Assembly: GCF_000332055.1 (NCBI RefSeq)
Contig: NZ_ALVZ01000210.1
Span: 1 to 57,047 of the forward strand
From: Xenococcus sp. PCC 7305
GTDB lineage: Bacteria; Cyanobacteriota; Cyanobacteriia; Cyanobacteriales; Xenococcaceae
Reading direction: 5' to 3'
Length of the DNA stretch: 57,047 bases
The notes below the pieces were generated by a model. The model was not told where the DNA came from, did no database searches, and was given only the letters and a program-made list of their open reading frames with translations. The position numbers and the translations under genes are program-made. This document shows positions 17,855-26,463 of this stretch, in pieces (position 1 is the first letter of the stretch; each line of letters begins with the position of its first letter).

Positions 17855-19240
17855 ATGCGAGTTTGTGTGATTGGTACGGGGTATGTTGGGTTAGTGACTG
17901 GTGTGTGCCTATCGCACATCGGGCATGATGTGATCTGCGTCGATAATAATGAAGAAAAAGTCAAATTGATGCAGTCAGGTCAATCCCCTATCTATGAACC
18001 TGGATTGTCTGAATTGATGCAATCTTCGGCAGAATCAGGAAACCTCAAATTTACCAGTGATCTCACTCAAGGTGTTAGTCATGGCGAAATTTTGTTCATT
18101 GCGGTAGGAACTCCTCCTTTGCCCACAGGAGAAAGTGATACTCGTTATGTTGAAGCTGTAGCCAGAGGTATTGGCGCTAATCTGCAAGATGACTATAAAG
18201 TAATTGTCAATAAATCTACTGTCCCCATTGGTTCTGGAGACTGGGTCAGAATGATTGTTCTAGAAGGACTAGCTGAACAACAAAAGTCTTTGGTTGGAGC
18301 AGGTAATTTACCTCGCCAAAGTAAGCAAGAACAGGCCAATTTTGATGTGGTTAGTAATCCCGAATTTCTCAGAGAAGGTTCTGCTGTCTACGACACGTTC
18401 AATCCCGATCGCATTGTTCTGGGGAGTAACAGTCAAAAAGCGATCGCCATGATGAAGCAACTCTATCAACCTCTAGTTGAGAGGACAGTTGCCGAAGATC
18501 AGTCTTTGCCGAATGTTCCTGTAGTCGTCACAGATCTAAGCTCGGCAGAAATGATTAAATATGCTGCTAATTCTTTTTTGGCCACCAAAATCAGCTTTAT
18601 CAATGAAGTTGCCAATATCTGCGATCGCGTAGGTGCAGATGTGACTCAAGTAGCCAAAGGCATTGGCTTAGATTCTCGAATTGGGGGTAAATTCCTCAAT
18701 GCAGGTCTTGGTTGGGGTGGCTCTTGTTTCCCCAAAGACGTTTCAGCTCTCATTCACACAGCTGATGATTATGGCTATGAACCAGAACTACTTAAAGCTG
18801 CGGTTAATGTCAATATTCGTCAACGTCTCATTATTCTCGAAAAATTACAACATGAACTCAAAATACTCAAAGGGAAAACTATTGGGTTACTAGGCTTAAC
18901 CTTTAAACCAGATACTGATGATATGCGGGATGCTCCTTCCTTACAGCTAATAAAGCAGCTAAACCGTTTGGGCGCTAAGGTAAAAGCCTATGATCCCATC
19001 GTATCGCAATCGGGTTTAAGTCATGGCCTATCGGGAGTGATCATCGAAGGCAATGCAGAAATGCTTGCTGACGGTTGTGATGCCTTGGTTTTGGTTACTG
19101 ATTGGCAAGAATTTGTGAAACTTGACTATCACAAAATGGCAAAATTAATGGCCAATCCTGTGATGATCGATGGTCGTAATTGCTTAGATCCCAAAATGTT
19201 GCAGGAAGCTGGCTTCCATTATTTAGGAATTGGTCGTTAG
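17855..19240 (+). CDS. ugd: UDP-glucose 6-dehydrogenase
   Basis: Ugd oxidises UDP-glucose to UDP-glucuronate with two NAD molecules in the cytoplasm. The 461-residue protein has the N-terminal NAD motif IGTGYVGLVTG, the central dimerisation helix region (AEMIKYAANSFLATKISFINE) and catalytic Cys291 in GGSCFPKD, then the UDP-binding C-terminal domain (TFKPDTDDMRDAPS). ATG 17855 with AAAGG upstream fits the conserved start MRVCVIGTG; the in-frame ATG at 17759 would add 32 basic, low-complexity residues and is rejected. It supplies the UXS enzyme encoded upstream. Confidence 0.96.
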   Translation: MRVCVIGTGYVGLVTGVCLSHIGHDVICVDNNEEKVKLMQSGQSPIYEPGLSELMQSSAESGNLKFTSDLTQGVSHGEILFIAVGTPPLPTGESDTRYVEAVARGIGANLQDDYKVIVNKSTVPIGSGDWVRMIVLEGLAEQQKSLVGAGNLPRQSKQEQANFDVVSNPEFLREGSAVYDTFNPDRIVLGSNSQKAIAMMKQLYQPLVERTVAEDQSLPNVPVVVTDLSSAEMIKYAANSFLATKISFINEVANICDRVGADVTQVAKGIGLDSRIGGKFLNAGLGWGGSCFPKDVSALIHTADDYGYEPELLKAAVNVNIRQRLIILEKLQHELKILKGKTIGLLGLTFKPDTDDMRDAPSLQLIKQLNRLGAKVKAYDPIVSQSGLSHGLSGVIIEGNAEMLADGCDALVLVTDWQEFVKLDYHKMAKLMANPVMIDGRNCLDPKMLQEAGFHYLGIGR

Positions 19241-19280
19241 GTTTTAGGTGTTAGGTTTTGGGTTTTAGGTTTTAGGTTAA
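19238..19280 (+). repeat. TTTTAGG repeat array overlapping the ugd stop
   Basis: The TAG stop of ugd is the start of TAGGTTTTAGGTGTTAGG-type units running in the sense direction of ugd. The same family, on the other strand, overlaps the stop at 1828. Confidence 0.8.
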
Positions 19281-19311
19281 AAAAGCCATCTTGCCTAAAA
19301 CCCGTTTCAAT

Positions 19312-19338
19312 CCTTCTGCCCTCTGCCCTCCGCCCTCA
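19312..19338 (-). repeat. GGCAGAG heptamer repeats downstream of the HEAT gene
   Basis: On the minus strand the units read GGCAGAG/GGCGGAG. They lie 38 bp past the stop of the minus-strand HEAT gene and in its sense direction. Confidence 0.65.
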
Positions 19339-19375
19339 TAAACTTGAAAATCATATACCTCCAAGGGATTGATTA

Positions 19376-20032
19376 CTAGATAATACTTTCGAGGACCGCA
19401 CTCACTACTCGGTGGTTCTCATCACTTTTTAGTTTCATTAAAGCGTCTTTAGCTTCGGCATCCTTAAATTTGCCAAGAGCCTTAGCTGTACGCCATCTCA
19501 CGCGCCAATTTTCATGATCCACTAGAGATAAAAGTTTTGTCAGAGCTTGAGCTTTTTTTTCTGTGTGAACTAAATTTCCTAAACAATCAATTGAAGATTC
19601 AGTAACGGTTTGATCTTCCCCGGCAATGCCCAAAACAGATATTTGCCAGAGTTCTTCGGCACAATCTAATTCCGTTACCGCAGCCAAAATACTACGACGC
19701 ACTAACCAATGATCATCCTGCTCAAAAGTTAAGGTTAAATGGGGTGCGGCAATTGCCCCAAATAAAGAAATCGAGTTGGATGCCTCAGCACGAACATTAG
19801 GATCTCGGTCAAATTTCATCATTTCTAGCAGTGCGGCAAAGGATTCGGCATTTTGCTTTTTCCCCAACGCCATAGCAGAAAAAGAGCGGACTAAAAATTC
19901 TTTATCTTTCATGCTTACTATTAGCAAAGGAACCGCAACTTCTGCATCTTGATTTCTCAACTCTAAGACGGCTTTCATGCGTTTTTGAGGATTTGTATCT
20001 TGTAAATCTGTTTTAATTTGATCTATATCCAT
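19376..20032 (-). CDS. HEAT-repeat protein (NblB/phycobilin-lyase-like fold)
   Basis: The 218-residue protein is almost entirely HEAT-type helical hairpins (units near residues 15-45, 46-78, 80-108, 112-140, 150-180, 182-214), with phrases such as DKEFLVRSFSAMALGK, DPNVRAEASNSISLFG and NWRVRWRTAKALGKF. In cyanobacteria this fold is shared by E/F-type bilin lyases and NblB-like proteins that act on phycobilisomes. It is divergent from a phycobiliprotein-family gene (130-bp spacer), which fits a bilin- or phycobilisome-related job, but generic scaffolding cannot be excluded. The start is ATG 20032. Confidence 0.88.
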   Translation of the reverse strand: MDIDQIKTDLQDTNPQKRMKAVLELRNQDAEVAVPLLIVSMKDKEFLVRSFSAMALGKKQNAESFAALLEMMKFDRDPNVRAEASNSISLFGAIAAPHLTLTFEQDDHWLVRRSILAAVTELDCAEELWQISVLGIAGEDQTVTESSIDCLGNLVHTEKKAQALTKLLSLVDHENWRVRWRTAKALGKFKDAEAKDALMKLKSDENHRVVSAVLESII

Positions 20033-20162
20033 GGAAGATTAATAAAAATGATAAAAATTAGTTGTCTTTACTTTACTTTACATTCTTGCCGATTAGTTAC
20101 TGAGCTTAATAAGTGGTAAAAATTTATTTAGGGTCATAGAAATAAATAAGCGATCGCGAATT

Positions 20163-20738
20163 ATGTTAAGTGATAAAGTCAAAGAATTGATTAAAAAGGC
20201 TCGAATTGTCAGCTTTGCTACTTGGCAAGGGAAATATTCGGCTCAAGTAATTGATATTTTTCAAAGAGCAGATGATGAAGGGCGCTATTTAAGTGATGAG
20301 GATCTACAACGACTCAAGGATTTAGTTCCGGAATTGGAAGACTATTTAGCCCAAGCCAGATTGCTCAGGGATCAAGCCTCTAATCTTGTGGATCAAGCTA
20401 GAAAGGAGGTTTTAGCTGCCTATCCAAATATTACAGAACCAGGAGGAGGGCTTTATCCCCCTATTCGGGCAGAAGCCTGCTGGCGAGACTTTTGGCATTT
20501 TCTGCGCTGCATTAGTTATGCCGTTGGGGGAGCCTCGGTTGACTATCTTAGTGAGCAAGGATTAGGTTATATGGAGCAACTATATCAGGAGTTACAAGTA
20601 CCTCTCGATGCCATGATCTTAGGATTAGAGCAGTTGAAATTCTATAGCCTGCAAGAAACTACCAACGACAATGACCATGACTTGGAACCTTATTTTGATC
20701 AATTAATCAACAACTTAAAAGAATTTGCAAATGGCTAA
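20163..20738 (+). CDS. Phycobilisome (phycobiliprotein) family protein, non-canonical paralogue
   Basis: This 191-residue globin-like phycobiliprotein has a conserved bilin-attachment motif, Cys106-x-Arg-Asp109 in EACWRDFWHFLRC, so it may carry a phycobilin. It has the family N-terminal helices (YLSDEDLQRLKDLVPELEDYL) but diverges strongly from ApcA/B and CpcA/B, with a distinct C-terminal extension ending in an acidic helix. Function is unknown; candidates are a phycobilisome-associated minor subunit or a bilin-dependent regulator. It starts at ATG 20163, just after a HIP1 site, divergent from a HEAT-repeat gene and convergent with uppS. Confidence 0.88.
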   Translation: MLSDKVKELIKKARIVSFATWQGKYSAQVIDIFQRADDEGRYLSDEDLQRLKDLVPELEDYLAQARLLRDQASNLVDQARKEVLAAYPNITEPGGGLYPPIRAEACWRDFWHFLRCISYAVGGASVDYLSEQGLGYMEQLYQELQVPLDAMILGLEQLKFYSLQETTNDNDHDLEPYFDQLINNLKEFANG

Positions 20739-20747
20739 TGGTCAATG

Positions 20748-21503
20748 TTAACTGCCTTTGACTTTGCCAAAACGGCGATCGCGTTTTTGATAATGAGCTA
20801 AAGCAGCCCTAAACTCGGAACAGTTGAAATCAGGCCATAAAGTGTCAGTGATGTACATCTCTGTATAGGCTAATTGCCATAACAAAAAATTACTCAGGCG
20901 CATTTCTCCACTGGTGCGAATCAACAGATCGGGATCGGGACTAGCAGAAGTGTAAAGATACTGAGAAATCGTATTTTCGTCGATAGTGTCGGGTGCTAGT
21001 TCTCCTGTGGATACCTTTTCAGCGATCGCTTGGCAGGCTTTCACAATTTCTAAACGGCTACCATAATTAATCGCGACATTAAAATTCACGGCATTATTAT
21101 TTTTCGTTATCGCCATAGAATGAGCGATCTCTTGCTGTAGCGATTCGGGGAGAGGAGACAAATCACCAATAAAACGAATTCGCACCCCCTCTTCGTTCAT
21201 CTCTTTTAACTCTTTTATTAAAAGCTTTTCAAATAATGTCATTAAAAAGCTAACTTCCGTCAGAGGACGACCCCAATTTTCTGTGGAAAAGGCATAGGCA
21301 GTTAGGGTATTGATGCCCCAGTCTTTACAATTTGTCAGTATTTCCTTAAGAATATTAGCTCCTCTACGATGTCCTTCAATCCTGGGGAGTCCTCGCTGTT
21401 TTGCCCAGCGACCATTCCCATCCATAATCACCGCAACATGTTGAGGAAGTTTTTGCGGATCTAGATTAAGTAATTTATCAGTAGAGAATAATTGTGCAGT
21501 CAT
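20748..21503 (-). CDS. uppS: Isoprenyl transferase (undecaprenyl diphosphate synthase)
   Basis: This cis-prenyltransferase condenses isopentenyl diphosphate units onto farnesyl diphosphate to make the lipid carrier for peptidoglycan. The 251-residue protein carries all UPPS motifs: [17 protein letters not shown] with the Mg-binding Asp, [26 protein letters not shown] and [30 protein letters not shown] 21503 is preferred; a GTG three codons upstream (21512) is possible. The gene ends 10 bp from the converging phycobiliprotein-family gene. Cyanobacterial uppS usually stands near lysA or dacB, which are not here. Confidence 0.96.
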   Translation of the reverse strand: MTAQLFSTDKLLNLDPQKLPQHVAVIMDGNGRWAKQRGLPRIEGHRRGANILKEILTNCKDWGINTLTAYAFSTENWGRPLTEVSFLMTLFEKLLIKELKEMNEEGVRIRFIGDLSPLPESLQQEIAHSMAITKNNNAVNFNVAINYGSRLEIVKACQAIAEKVSTGELAPDTIDENTISQYLYTSASPDPDLLIRTSGEMRLSNFLLWQLAYTEMYITDTLWPDFNCSEFRAALAHYQKRDRRFGKVKGS

Positions 21504-21646
21504 TGGTACCACTGTGGGCTAAATAAGGGAATATAGAAGCTCCAAATCTAACATTATGAGATTTTAGATTACTTCGATTTATCGGTGGGTGGATGATAAA
21601 TTTTTGTAAACAATTGTTTAATAATAAATCAAGTTAATTACGTTAT

Positions 21647-22567
21647 TCATTTTTTCTCTGAAATCGATGGTGAAGCAAAAATTGATTGTAAATAATCCCG
21701 AGTCAGACAATTACTCCAACCCTGCATTTGCTTGAAAACAAAACTAAAAGAATAAATTAATTCAATTTTATGCGTCATGGCCCAAGAGTCCCAATGTAAT
21801 ACTCTCGTCATGCGATTCATGGTGGTGGCTAAATGTTTTAGTCCTCTCATCCGACTCTTCGATTTTGGAGGAATGGGGTATAACCATTGGCCAAAGCCCC
21901 AAAATTTACTCATATGATTAATTTCATCTTCTAGCAATTCTCCGATGACTTGTTGTATGGTTCCTGTGGTTCGACTCATTAGCCAAAGATATAAGCAGAC
22001 TGCGCTATATTCTGTGGCAATGCGATGGAGTCCGTGATGGTATAAATCTAGTTGAGGATTTGCTGAGGGTTGATAAATTTTGGGTTTACGAAGATTCGGA
22101 TTTGCTTTTTGCCGGGTCAATTGTTGGTATATTTTCATGAGTGCAGGAGCATGTCTTCTTTCTTCTTTTTCCCACAAACCTAGTTCTAGCATTTTGTCCT
22201 GTTCGTCTACCGTACCACCAACAAAACGGGCCATGGTCGGATGAATTGGCTCTAGATACTGTCTACTAGTTTGGGTATAGCCTCGAATAGGAGCTTCGGT
22301 ATCAAAGGTACCTTGAAGAATTTTCAAAAAGACTTCTAACTCAATGCCAATAATTTGTTCTGAGGTGATAGTTGACCAATCTATTGATGGCCAAGAACGG
22401 GGTTGGGGATTATTAAATTGTACTGGTAAATCTTCTAGGCGATCGCATATGATTTGGTAACTTAAATACTTGGTGATTAGATGATTAACACGGGCTTTAA
22501 TTTGCCAAAATGTTGGCTTAAAGCAAACTTCTCCTGCTAAGTCCATAATGGGACGATAACTATTCAT
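21647..22567 (-). CDS. Ferritin-like di-iron protein of unknown function
   Basis: The 306-residue, mostly helical protein shows the carboxylate ligand pattern of di-iron enzymes: a Glu near residue 76-78, E136-x-x-H139 (EERRH), Glu186 (IATEYS) and E215-x-x-H218 (EDEINH). Two ExxH pairs about 79 residues apart recall acyl-ACP desaturases and related oxygenases. The segment YLYLWLMSRTTG between them fits a helix. No close family can be named, and substrate and partner are unknown. It has its own ATG at 22567, with uppS downstream on the same strand after a 143-bp spacer. Confidence 0.8.
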   Translation of the reverse strand: MNSYRPIMDLAGEVCFKPTFWQIKARVNHLITKYLSYQIICDRLEDLPVQFNNPQPRSWPSIDWSTITSEQIIGIELEVFLKILQGTFDTEAPIRGYTQTSRQYLEPIHPTMARFVGGTVDEQDKMLELGLWEKEERRHAPALMKIYQQLTRQKANPNLRKPKIYQPSANPQLDLYHHGLHRIATEYSAVCLYLWLMSRTTGTIQQVIGELLEDEINHMSKFWGFGQWLYPIPPKSKSRMRGLKHLATTMNRMTRVLHWDSWAMTHKIELIYSFSFVFKQMQGWSNCLTRDYLQSIFASPSISEKK

Positions 22568-22710
22568 TTATCTACTTGCTCCTGATGAATTCAAAATGAT
22601 TTTGCAGCTCATTTAGAAGATTACAGAAAAGCAATTTTATTGTCAGTCGGATATAGTCGGGAATTTCAAATTTTAGTCAGGTCTGAGCCAGTTAAAGTTA
22701 TCAGTAATCC

Positions 22711-22757
22711 ATTCCTCATCCCTTATCCCTCATCCCTCATCCCTCATCCCTCATTCC
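22711..22757 (-). repeat. GGGATGA heptamer array overlapping the subtilase stop
   Basis: On the minus strand, at least five GGGATGA/GGGATAA units follow the TGA stop (22751-22753), which itself reads as the end of the first unit. The array runs in the sense direction of the subtilase gene. Confidence 0.82.
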
Positions 22758-24361
22758 TTACTCTTTGTCCACCAAGCAAGTCCATAGAATTGAATCGGAT
22801 CATTTAATTGATGACGATAGTAAACCCGAATTTTATAGCGTCCTGTCTCGGGAATTTTGCAAAAAATATGCTCAACACTATCTTCAAAACTATTAGAAGA
22901 ACAAATATTTCGCAAGTCGCTAGATTCATTTGCTGGCAACAAATAAAGATCAAGATTATTTAAACCTCGATCTAGAAAAGTTTCTTCGACATCGTATTTA
23001 TCATTACGATTGCGATCATTAAGCAAAACTAAGCGATCCCAAGCTAAAGAAATAGCGGCATAACTTCCTGCTTCTAAAGGCTGTTTTAAATAATAATCTT
23101 GATAATTGCCGACTTTCACCTGATTATAATCCCAAGCGATCGCAGGAGCCAGGAATTCAGGAGCATATTGTCCCCCGCTAAACTGTTGGTAACCGCGAAA
23201 CACATTGAGATGACCAGTGCCCATTTCAATATCTAATGGCACTCGGGGATTTTTATAGGCATCAGAATCCAACCAAGTTTGGTTTTTCTCACTTAAGACA
23301 GTGCGTTCCATGTCCAATAGCAAACCATCGCCTTGCTCCTGAATCTTATCCGCAGAATTTAACAGCACCGCTTTCATAACTTCATGGCGACGAGCATCTA
23401 AACTCCAGTTGGGGAGAGATTGACTAATGTTGCGATCTCCATGCTCTTGTAACAAGGCTACAGAAGCTGTAATATGTGGCGCAGCAAAGCTTGTCCCACT
23501 AGTTCTTTCGCTCTTCCCTTTTTGGTTATAAACTTCAATTTGGCTTCCCGGAGCTACTAAACTAATGGCTCGGCGATCGCCAAAATTAATTTCCCTCGCA
23601 ATAGTACTGCGACCAATTCCCTGGGGAAAAGAGCTTAGATTGGCAAAATCGACTTTAATAAACTTGCCTTGTCTCTTCGTCGAATAGGCAGTGGTAATAC
23701 CATTAAAATGATCGGTCGGGATCGGAATTCCGCCGCGACCCTGATTGCCCGCAATCACATAAAGAGTATCATGAACCCTAGCCGACCAATCGATACATTC
23801 TGTTAGCAAAGCCTTGCCATCTAGCTTGGCCTCATCACGAGAATCCCGTTCCAAAGATTCTCCGAAACTAAAATTGATTGCCCGAAGATCCCCACTATTT
23901 TGTAGTGCAACATGCTGACTAGCAAGACATTCTTGAGCTTGTCCTCCTGAGGCAAAAGAACCCACCGCAGAAGCATACAAATTAGCTTTGGGCGCAACCC
24001 CTCGTAACTTTTTATCCTCCCCAATCATCACACCTGCAACCTGAATTGCATGATTGTCTAGATTTTCTTCTGATGCTGCTGGGCGATCGCGAAAAAATAC
24101 TGCTCTTGGGGCGATCGCTTGATTTAAGGAGCCTGCTTTATCTAACCCAAACTTCCCAGGTCTGCCAATCTCCACTTGACCTATAGCAATTTTGCGTCCG
24201 AGAAGATTGTATGGTGGTTCGTGAAGGCGTCGAGCATTAATTCCTGGTTCGCCAACGGAAAAATTGAGAGCCACAACAGGGGATATGCTAGCAAGAGTGG
24301 CATAATAAGAGCTTACTAAAATTGCCAATCCACTAATCGACCAAAATATTTTTTTGACCAT
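22751..24361 (-). CDS. Secreted S8 family serine peptidase (subtilase)
   Basis: This 536-residue protein has an N-terminal signal or anchor (residues 5-31). The subtilase core shows His104 (LDNHAIQVAG), the oxyanion Asn (YVIAGNQG) and nucleophile Ser291 (TSGTSFAAPH). At the usual Asp position the strand reads IAIGQVEIG, giving Glu64 instead of Asp. Residues about 430-536 are a beta-rich C-terminal domain with a DRNRNDKYD loop that may bind calcium. It should act outside the cytoplasm. The start is ATG 24361, which begins the signal peptide; an ATG at 24478 would place 39 extra residues in front of it. The stop merges into a GGGATGA repeat array. Confidence 0.88.
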   Translation of the reverse strand: MVKKIFWSISGLAILVSSYYATLASISPVVALNFSVGEPGINARRLHEPPYNLLGRKIAIGQVEIGRPGKFGLDKAGSLNQAIAPRAVFFRDRPAASEENLDNHAIQVAGVMIGEDKKLRGVAPKANLYASAVGSFASGGQAQECLASQHVALQNSGDLRAINFSFGESLERDSRDEAKLDGKALLTECIDWSARVHDTLYVIAGNQGRGGIPIPTDHFNGITTAYSTKRQGKFIKVDFANLSSFPQGIGRSTIAREINFGDRRAISLVAPGSQIEVYNQKGKSERTSGTSFAAPHITASVALLQEHGDRNISQSLPNWSLDARRHEVMKAVLLNSADKIQEQGDGLLLDMERTVLSEKNQTWLDSDAYKNPRVPLDIEMGTGHLNVFRGYQQFSGGQYAPEFLAPAIAWDYNQVKVGNYQDYYLKQPLEAGSYAAISLAWDRLVLLNDRNRNDKYDVEETFLDRGLNNLDLYLLPANESSDLRNICSSNSFEDSVEHIFCKIPETGRYKIRVYYRHQLNDPIQFYGLAWWTKSKE

Positions 24362-24761
24362 TTTTGCTTGATTTTGGGAGAATAAAACTTTATTTGTCGA
24401 TTTTTTTTCTGGGCACCCTGCTATTGGCAAAAAAAAACTTGCACTAATACTAGGAAATGAGTTAAAAGTGAAAGGCATCTGCTAATAGCAGTGAGCTACA
24501 TTGATTCTAGCCGAATGCTCTCAAGACGAAGATCATAAATAATGCAGTAGACTATCATCCGACTCTACACTAAACCTCTGACGAAAATCCTATCAATCAT
24601 TAGGTTGTTTATTTAGCCAAGGTTAGATTGCTGTCCTAAACCGTTTTCAGGTAAAGAGGGAGCACATGAGTTCGACAAACAGTTTCAATCAATACTGTCA
24701 GTTTAATTTTTATATCCTAATAATTCAGAAATAACTAATTACTAAATATCTAGATCGACTT
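24362..24761. other. Divergent intergenic region, 400 bp
   Basis: This spacer lies between the subtilase and DUF4327 and should carry both promoters. It contains a 22-codon open frame from ATG 24666 with GAGGGAG just upstream; its product is polar and ends in ILIIQK. I do not call it a gene. No RNA or repeat is evident. Confidence 0.4.
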
Positions 24762-24977
24762 ATGACAAAACAAGTTGCACATCCCATGCTTAAGTTGCAG
24801 CGCAGGGTATCTTCCCTAGTAGAATCCAATATCATCAAGCCGGAAGATCATATTGGCAAAATAGCTTTGCTGTTTGGTGATAAATGGGGTTATTGGAAAG
24901 AAGAACTGCAAGCATTCGATTTCTCTTTGAAAGATACTATCGAAGAACTCCTGCTAGTTGAAGATTGGGACGACTAA
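24762..24977 (+). CDS. DUF4327 family small cyanobacterial protein
   Basis: The 71-residue protein matches the cyanobacterial family DUF4327: MTKQVAHPMLKLQRRV, then SLVESNIIKPEDHIGKIALLFGDKW and the acidic end LLLVEDWDD. The function of the family is unknown. It has its own ATG and lies 25 bp ahead of the histidine kinase start, separated by GCAGTTA repeat units that place the two in one likely transcript. Confidence 0.85.
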   Translation: MTKQVAHPMLKLQRRVSSLVESNIIKPEDHIGKIALLFGDKWGYWKEELQAFDFSLKDTIEELLLVEDWDD

Positions 24978-25002
24978 ATCAGTGAGCAGTTAGCAGTTGG
25001 CA

Positions 25003-26412
25003 ATGGATTTACTTTTTCGTTCTACTCGTCTGCGTTTAGCTTTTTGGTACACTGCTGTCACCGCAATCTTATTACTTTTGCTTGCTACAGGTGTTTATCT
25101 ATATGTGCGTCATACTTTGATTGATAGGATTGATGACACTTTAAAACATGTGGTCGAAGTCGTAGAAAGATCCATCGTCATTCAACCCATAGCAGCTAGT
25201 AAAACAGCTTACAAAGTGAATTTGGCAGCAAGTTTTCGGTACAATGTAGATGTTGTAGGGGATGATCGTATTGATCTCGAATGGTTTAATCCTCAAGGAA
25301 GATTGTTATGGTCGACTTTTAGTTCTCCCCTGAATGTTCCGCTAAATTTGAATCATAAAAAAGAGACGGTTTCCTTATCGAGAAAAAAAACTTTTCGGCA
25401 AGTTACAGACCCGATTAAATTTCATAGTCAAATGTTGGGTTACCTGAGGGTTAGCCATCCTTGGTTTGAGGTGACTAAACCCATTCATCAATTCACCAGG
25501 GATTTAATCATTGGGATCAGTCTGATGATTTTAGCTGTGGGGACTATTGGTTGGTGGCTTTCAGGGATCGCGATCGAACCTGTGAGGCAATCATACTTTA
25601 GTCTGAAACAATTTACAGCGGATGCTTCCCATGAACTGCGTAACCCTATTGCGACAATTCAAACCAATGTCCAGATGGCATTAGCTTATCCTGAAACAGA
25701 ATTAGAACTTCAGCAGCAGCAACTTCGGGTTATTGAGAGAATCACAAAAAGATTAGGTCGCCTGGTTAATGATTTATTGTTTCTAGCTCGTTCTGATAGT
25801 GGCATGGTGGAAATGAACTTTCAACCAGTACAATTAGATGCCTTATTAATAGAGGTTATCGAAGAACAAAGAACCATTGCAGAGAGAAAAGGGATTGTTT
25901 TATCTTTAGATATTATTGAATTGGAATCCAACAGAAAAACCACCGCAAGCATAGATTCAGCTCACGAAGCATTATTTACTATATTAGGTGATTGGGATAG
26001 TTTAGCTCGTTTATTTACCAATTTATTAGCTAACGCAATTAAGTATACAGCTGATGAAAATAGCTCCCGCGATCGCAAATTACCATTAGCAATAGCAATC
26101 GAACTAAAACAAATAAAGAAGAATATAAGCTCAAGAAAAGTTCGAGAATATAATCGTCAAAATTACTTTCAAGTGACGATTAAAGACACAGGAAAGGGTA
26201 TAGCCGAATCAGATTTACCCTATATCTTTGATCGTTTTTATCGGGCTGATCCTGCTCGTTCTCGGCAAGTAGACCTTGCTTTTGGAACCGGTGCCGGTTT
26301 AGGATTAGCAATTGCTAAAGCGATCGTCGACAACCATCAAGGAAACATAACTGTGGAAACTATTATTAATGAAGGCACAAAATTCCAAATAATACTTCCT
26401 CAGAATAGTTAG
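25003..26412 (+). CDS. Two-component sensor histidine kinase (orphan)
   Basis: The 469-residue kinase has two membrane helices (about 13-36 and 162-187) flanking a periplasmic sensor of about 125 residues. The phospho-acceptor is His210 in FTADASHELRNP, followed by the N box (FTNLLANAIKYT), G1 (DTGKGIAESDLPYIFDRFYRAD) and G2 (GTGAGLGLAIAKA). No clear HAMP domain lies between TM2 and the H box. The start is ATG 25003; TTG 24997 is two codons upstream. No response regulator is adjacent, so the partner is elsewhere. It resembles cyanobacterial RppB/NrsS-type kinases, but the signal cannot be inferred. Confidence 0.93.
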   Translation: MDLLFRSTRLRLAFWYTAVTAILLLLLATGVYLYVRHTLIDRIDDTLKHVVEVVERSIVIQPIAASKTAYKVNLAASFRYNVDVVGDDRIDLEWFNPQGRLLWSTFSSPLNVPLNLNHKKETVSLSRKKTFRQVTDPIKFHSQMLGYLRVSHPWFEVTKPIHQFTRDLIIGISLMILAVGTIGWWLSGIAIEPVRQSYFSLKQFTADASHELRNPIATIQTNVQMALAYPETELELQQQQLRVIERITKRLGRLVNDLLFLARSDSGMVEMNFQPVQLDALLIEVIEEQRTIAERKGIVLSLDIIELESNRKTTASIDSAHEALFTILGDWDSLARLFTNLLANAIKYTADENSSRDRKLPLAIAIELKQIKKNISSRKVREYNRQNYFQVTIKDTGKGIAESDLPYIFDRFYRADPARSRQVDLAFGTGAGLGLAIAKAIVDNHQGNITVETIINEGTKFQIILPQNS

Positions 26413-26463
26413 TCTATCTTCAAAAGTATTATTTGTTGTCTTGATCAGTTTTATTTCTTTGTT

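Noticed and set aside
24666-24734. 22-codon frame with GAGGGAG upstream, before DUF4327
   Set aside because: It is too short and has no recognisable peptide; the ribosome site is too close to the ATG. It could be a leader peptide but nothing supports it.
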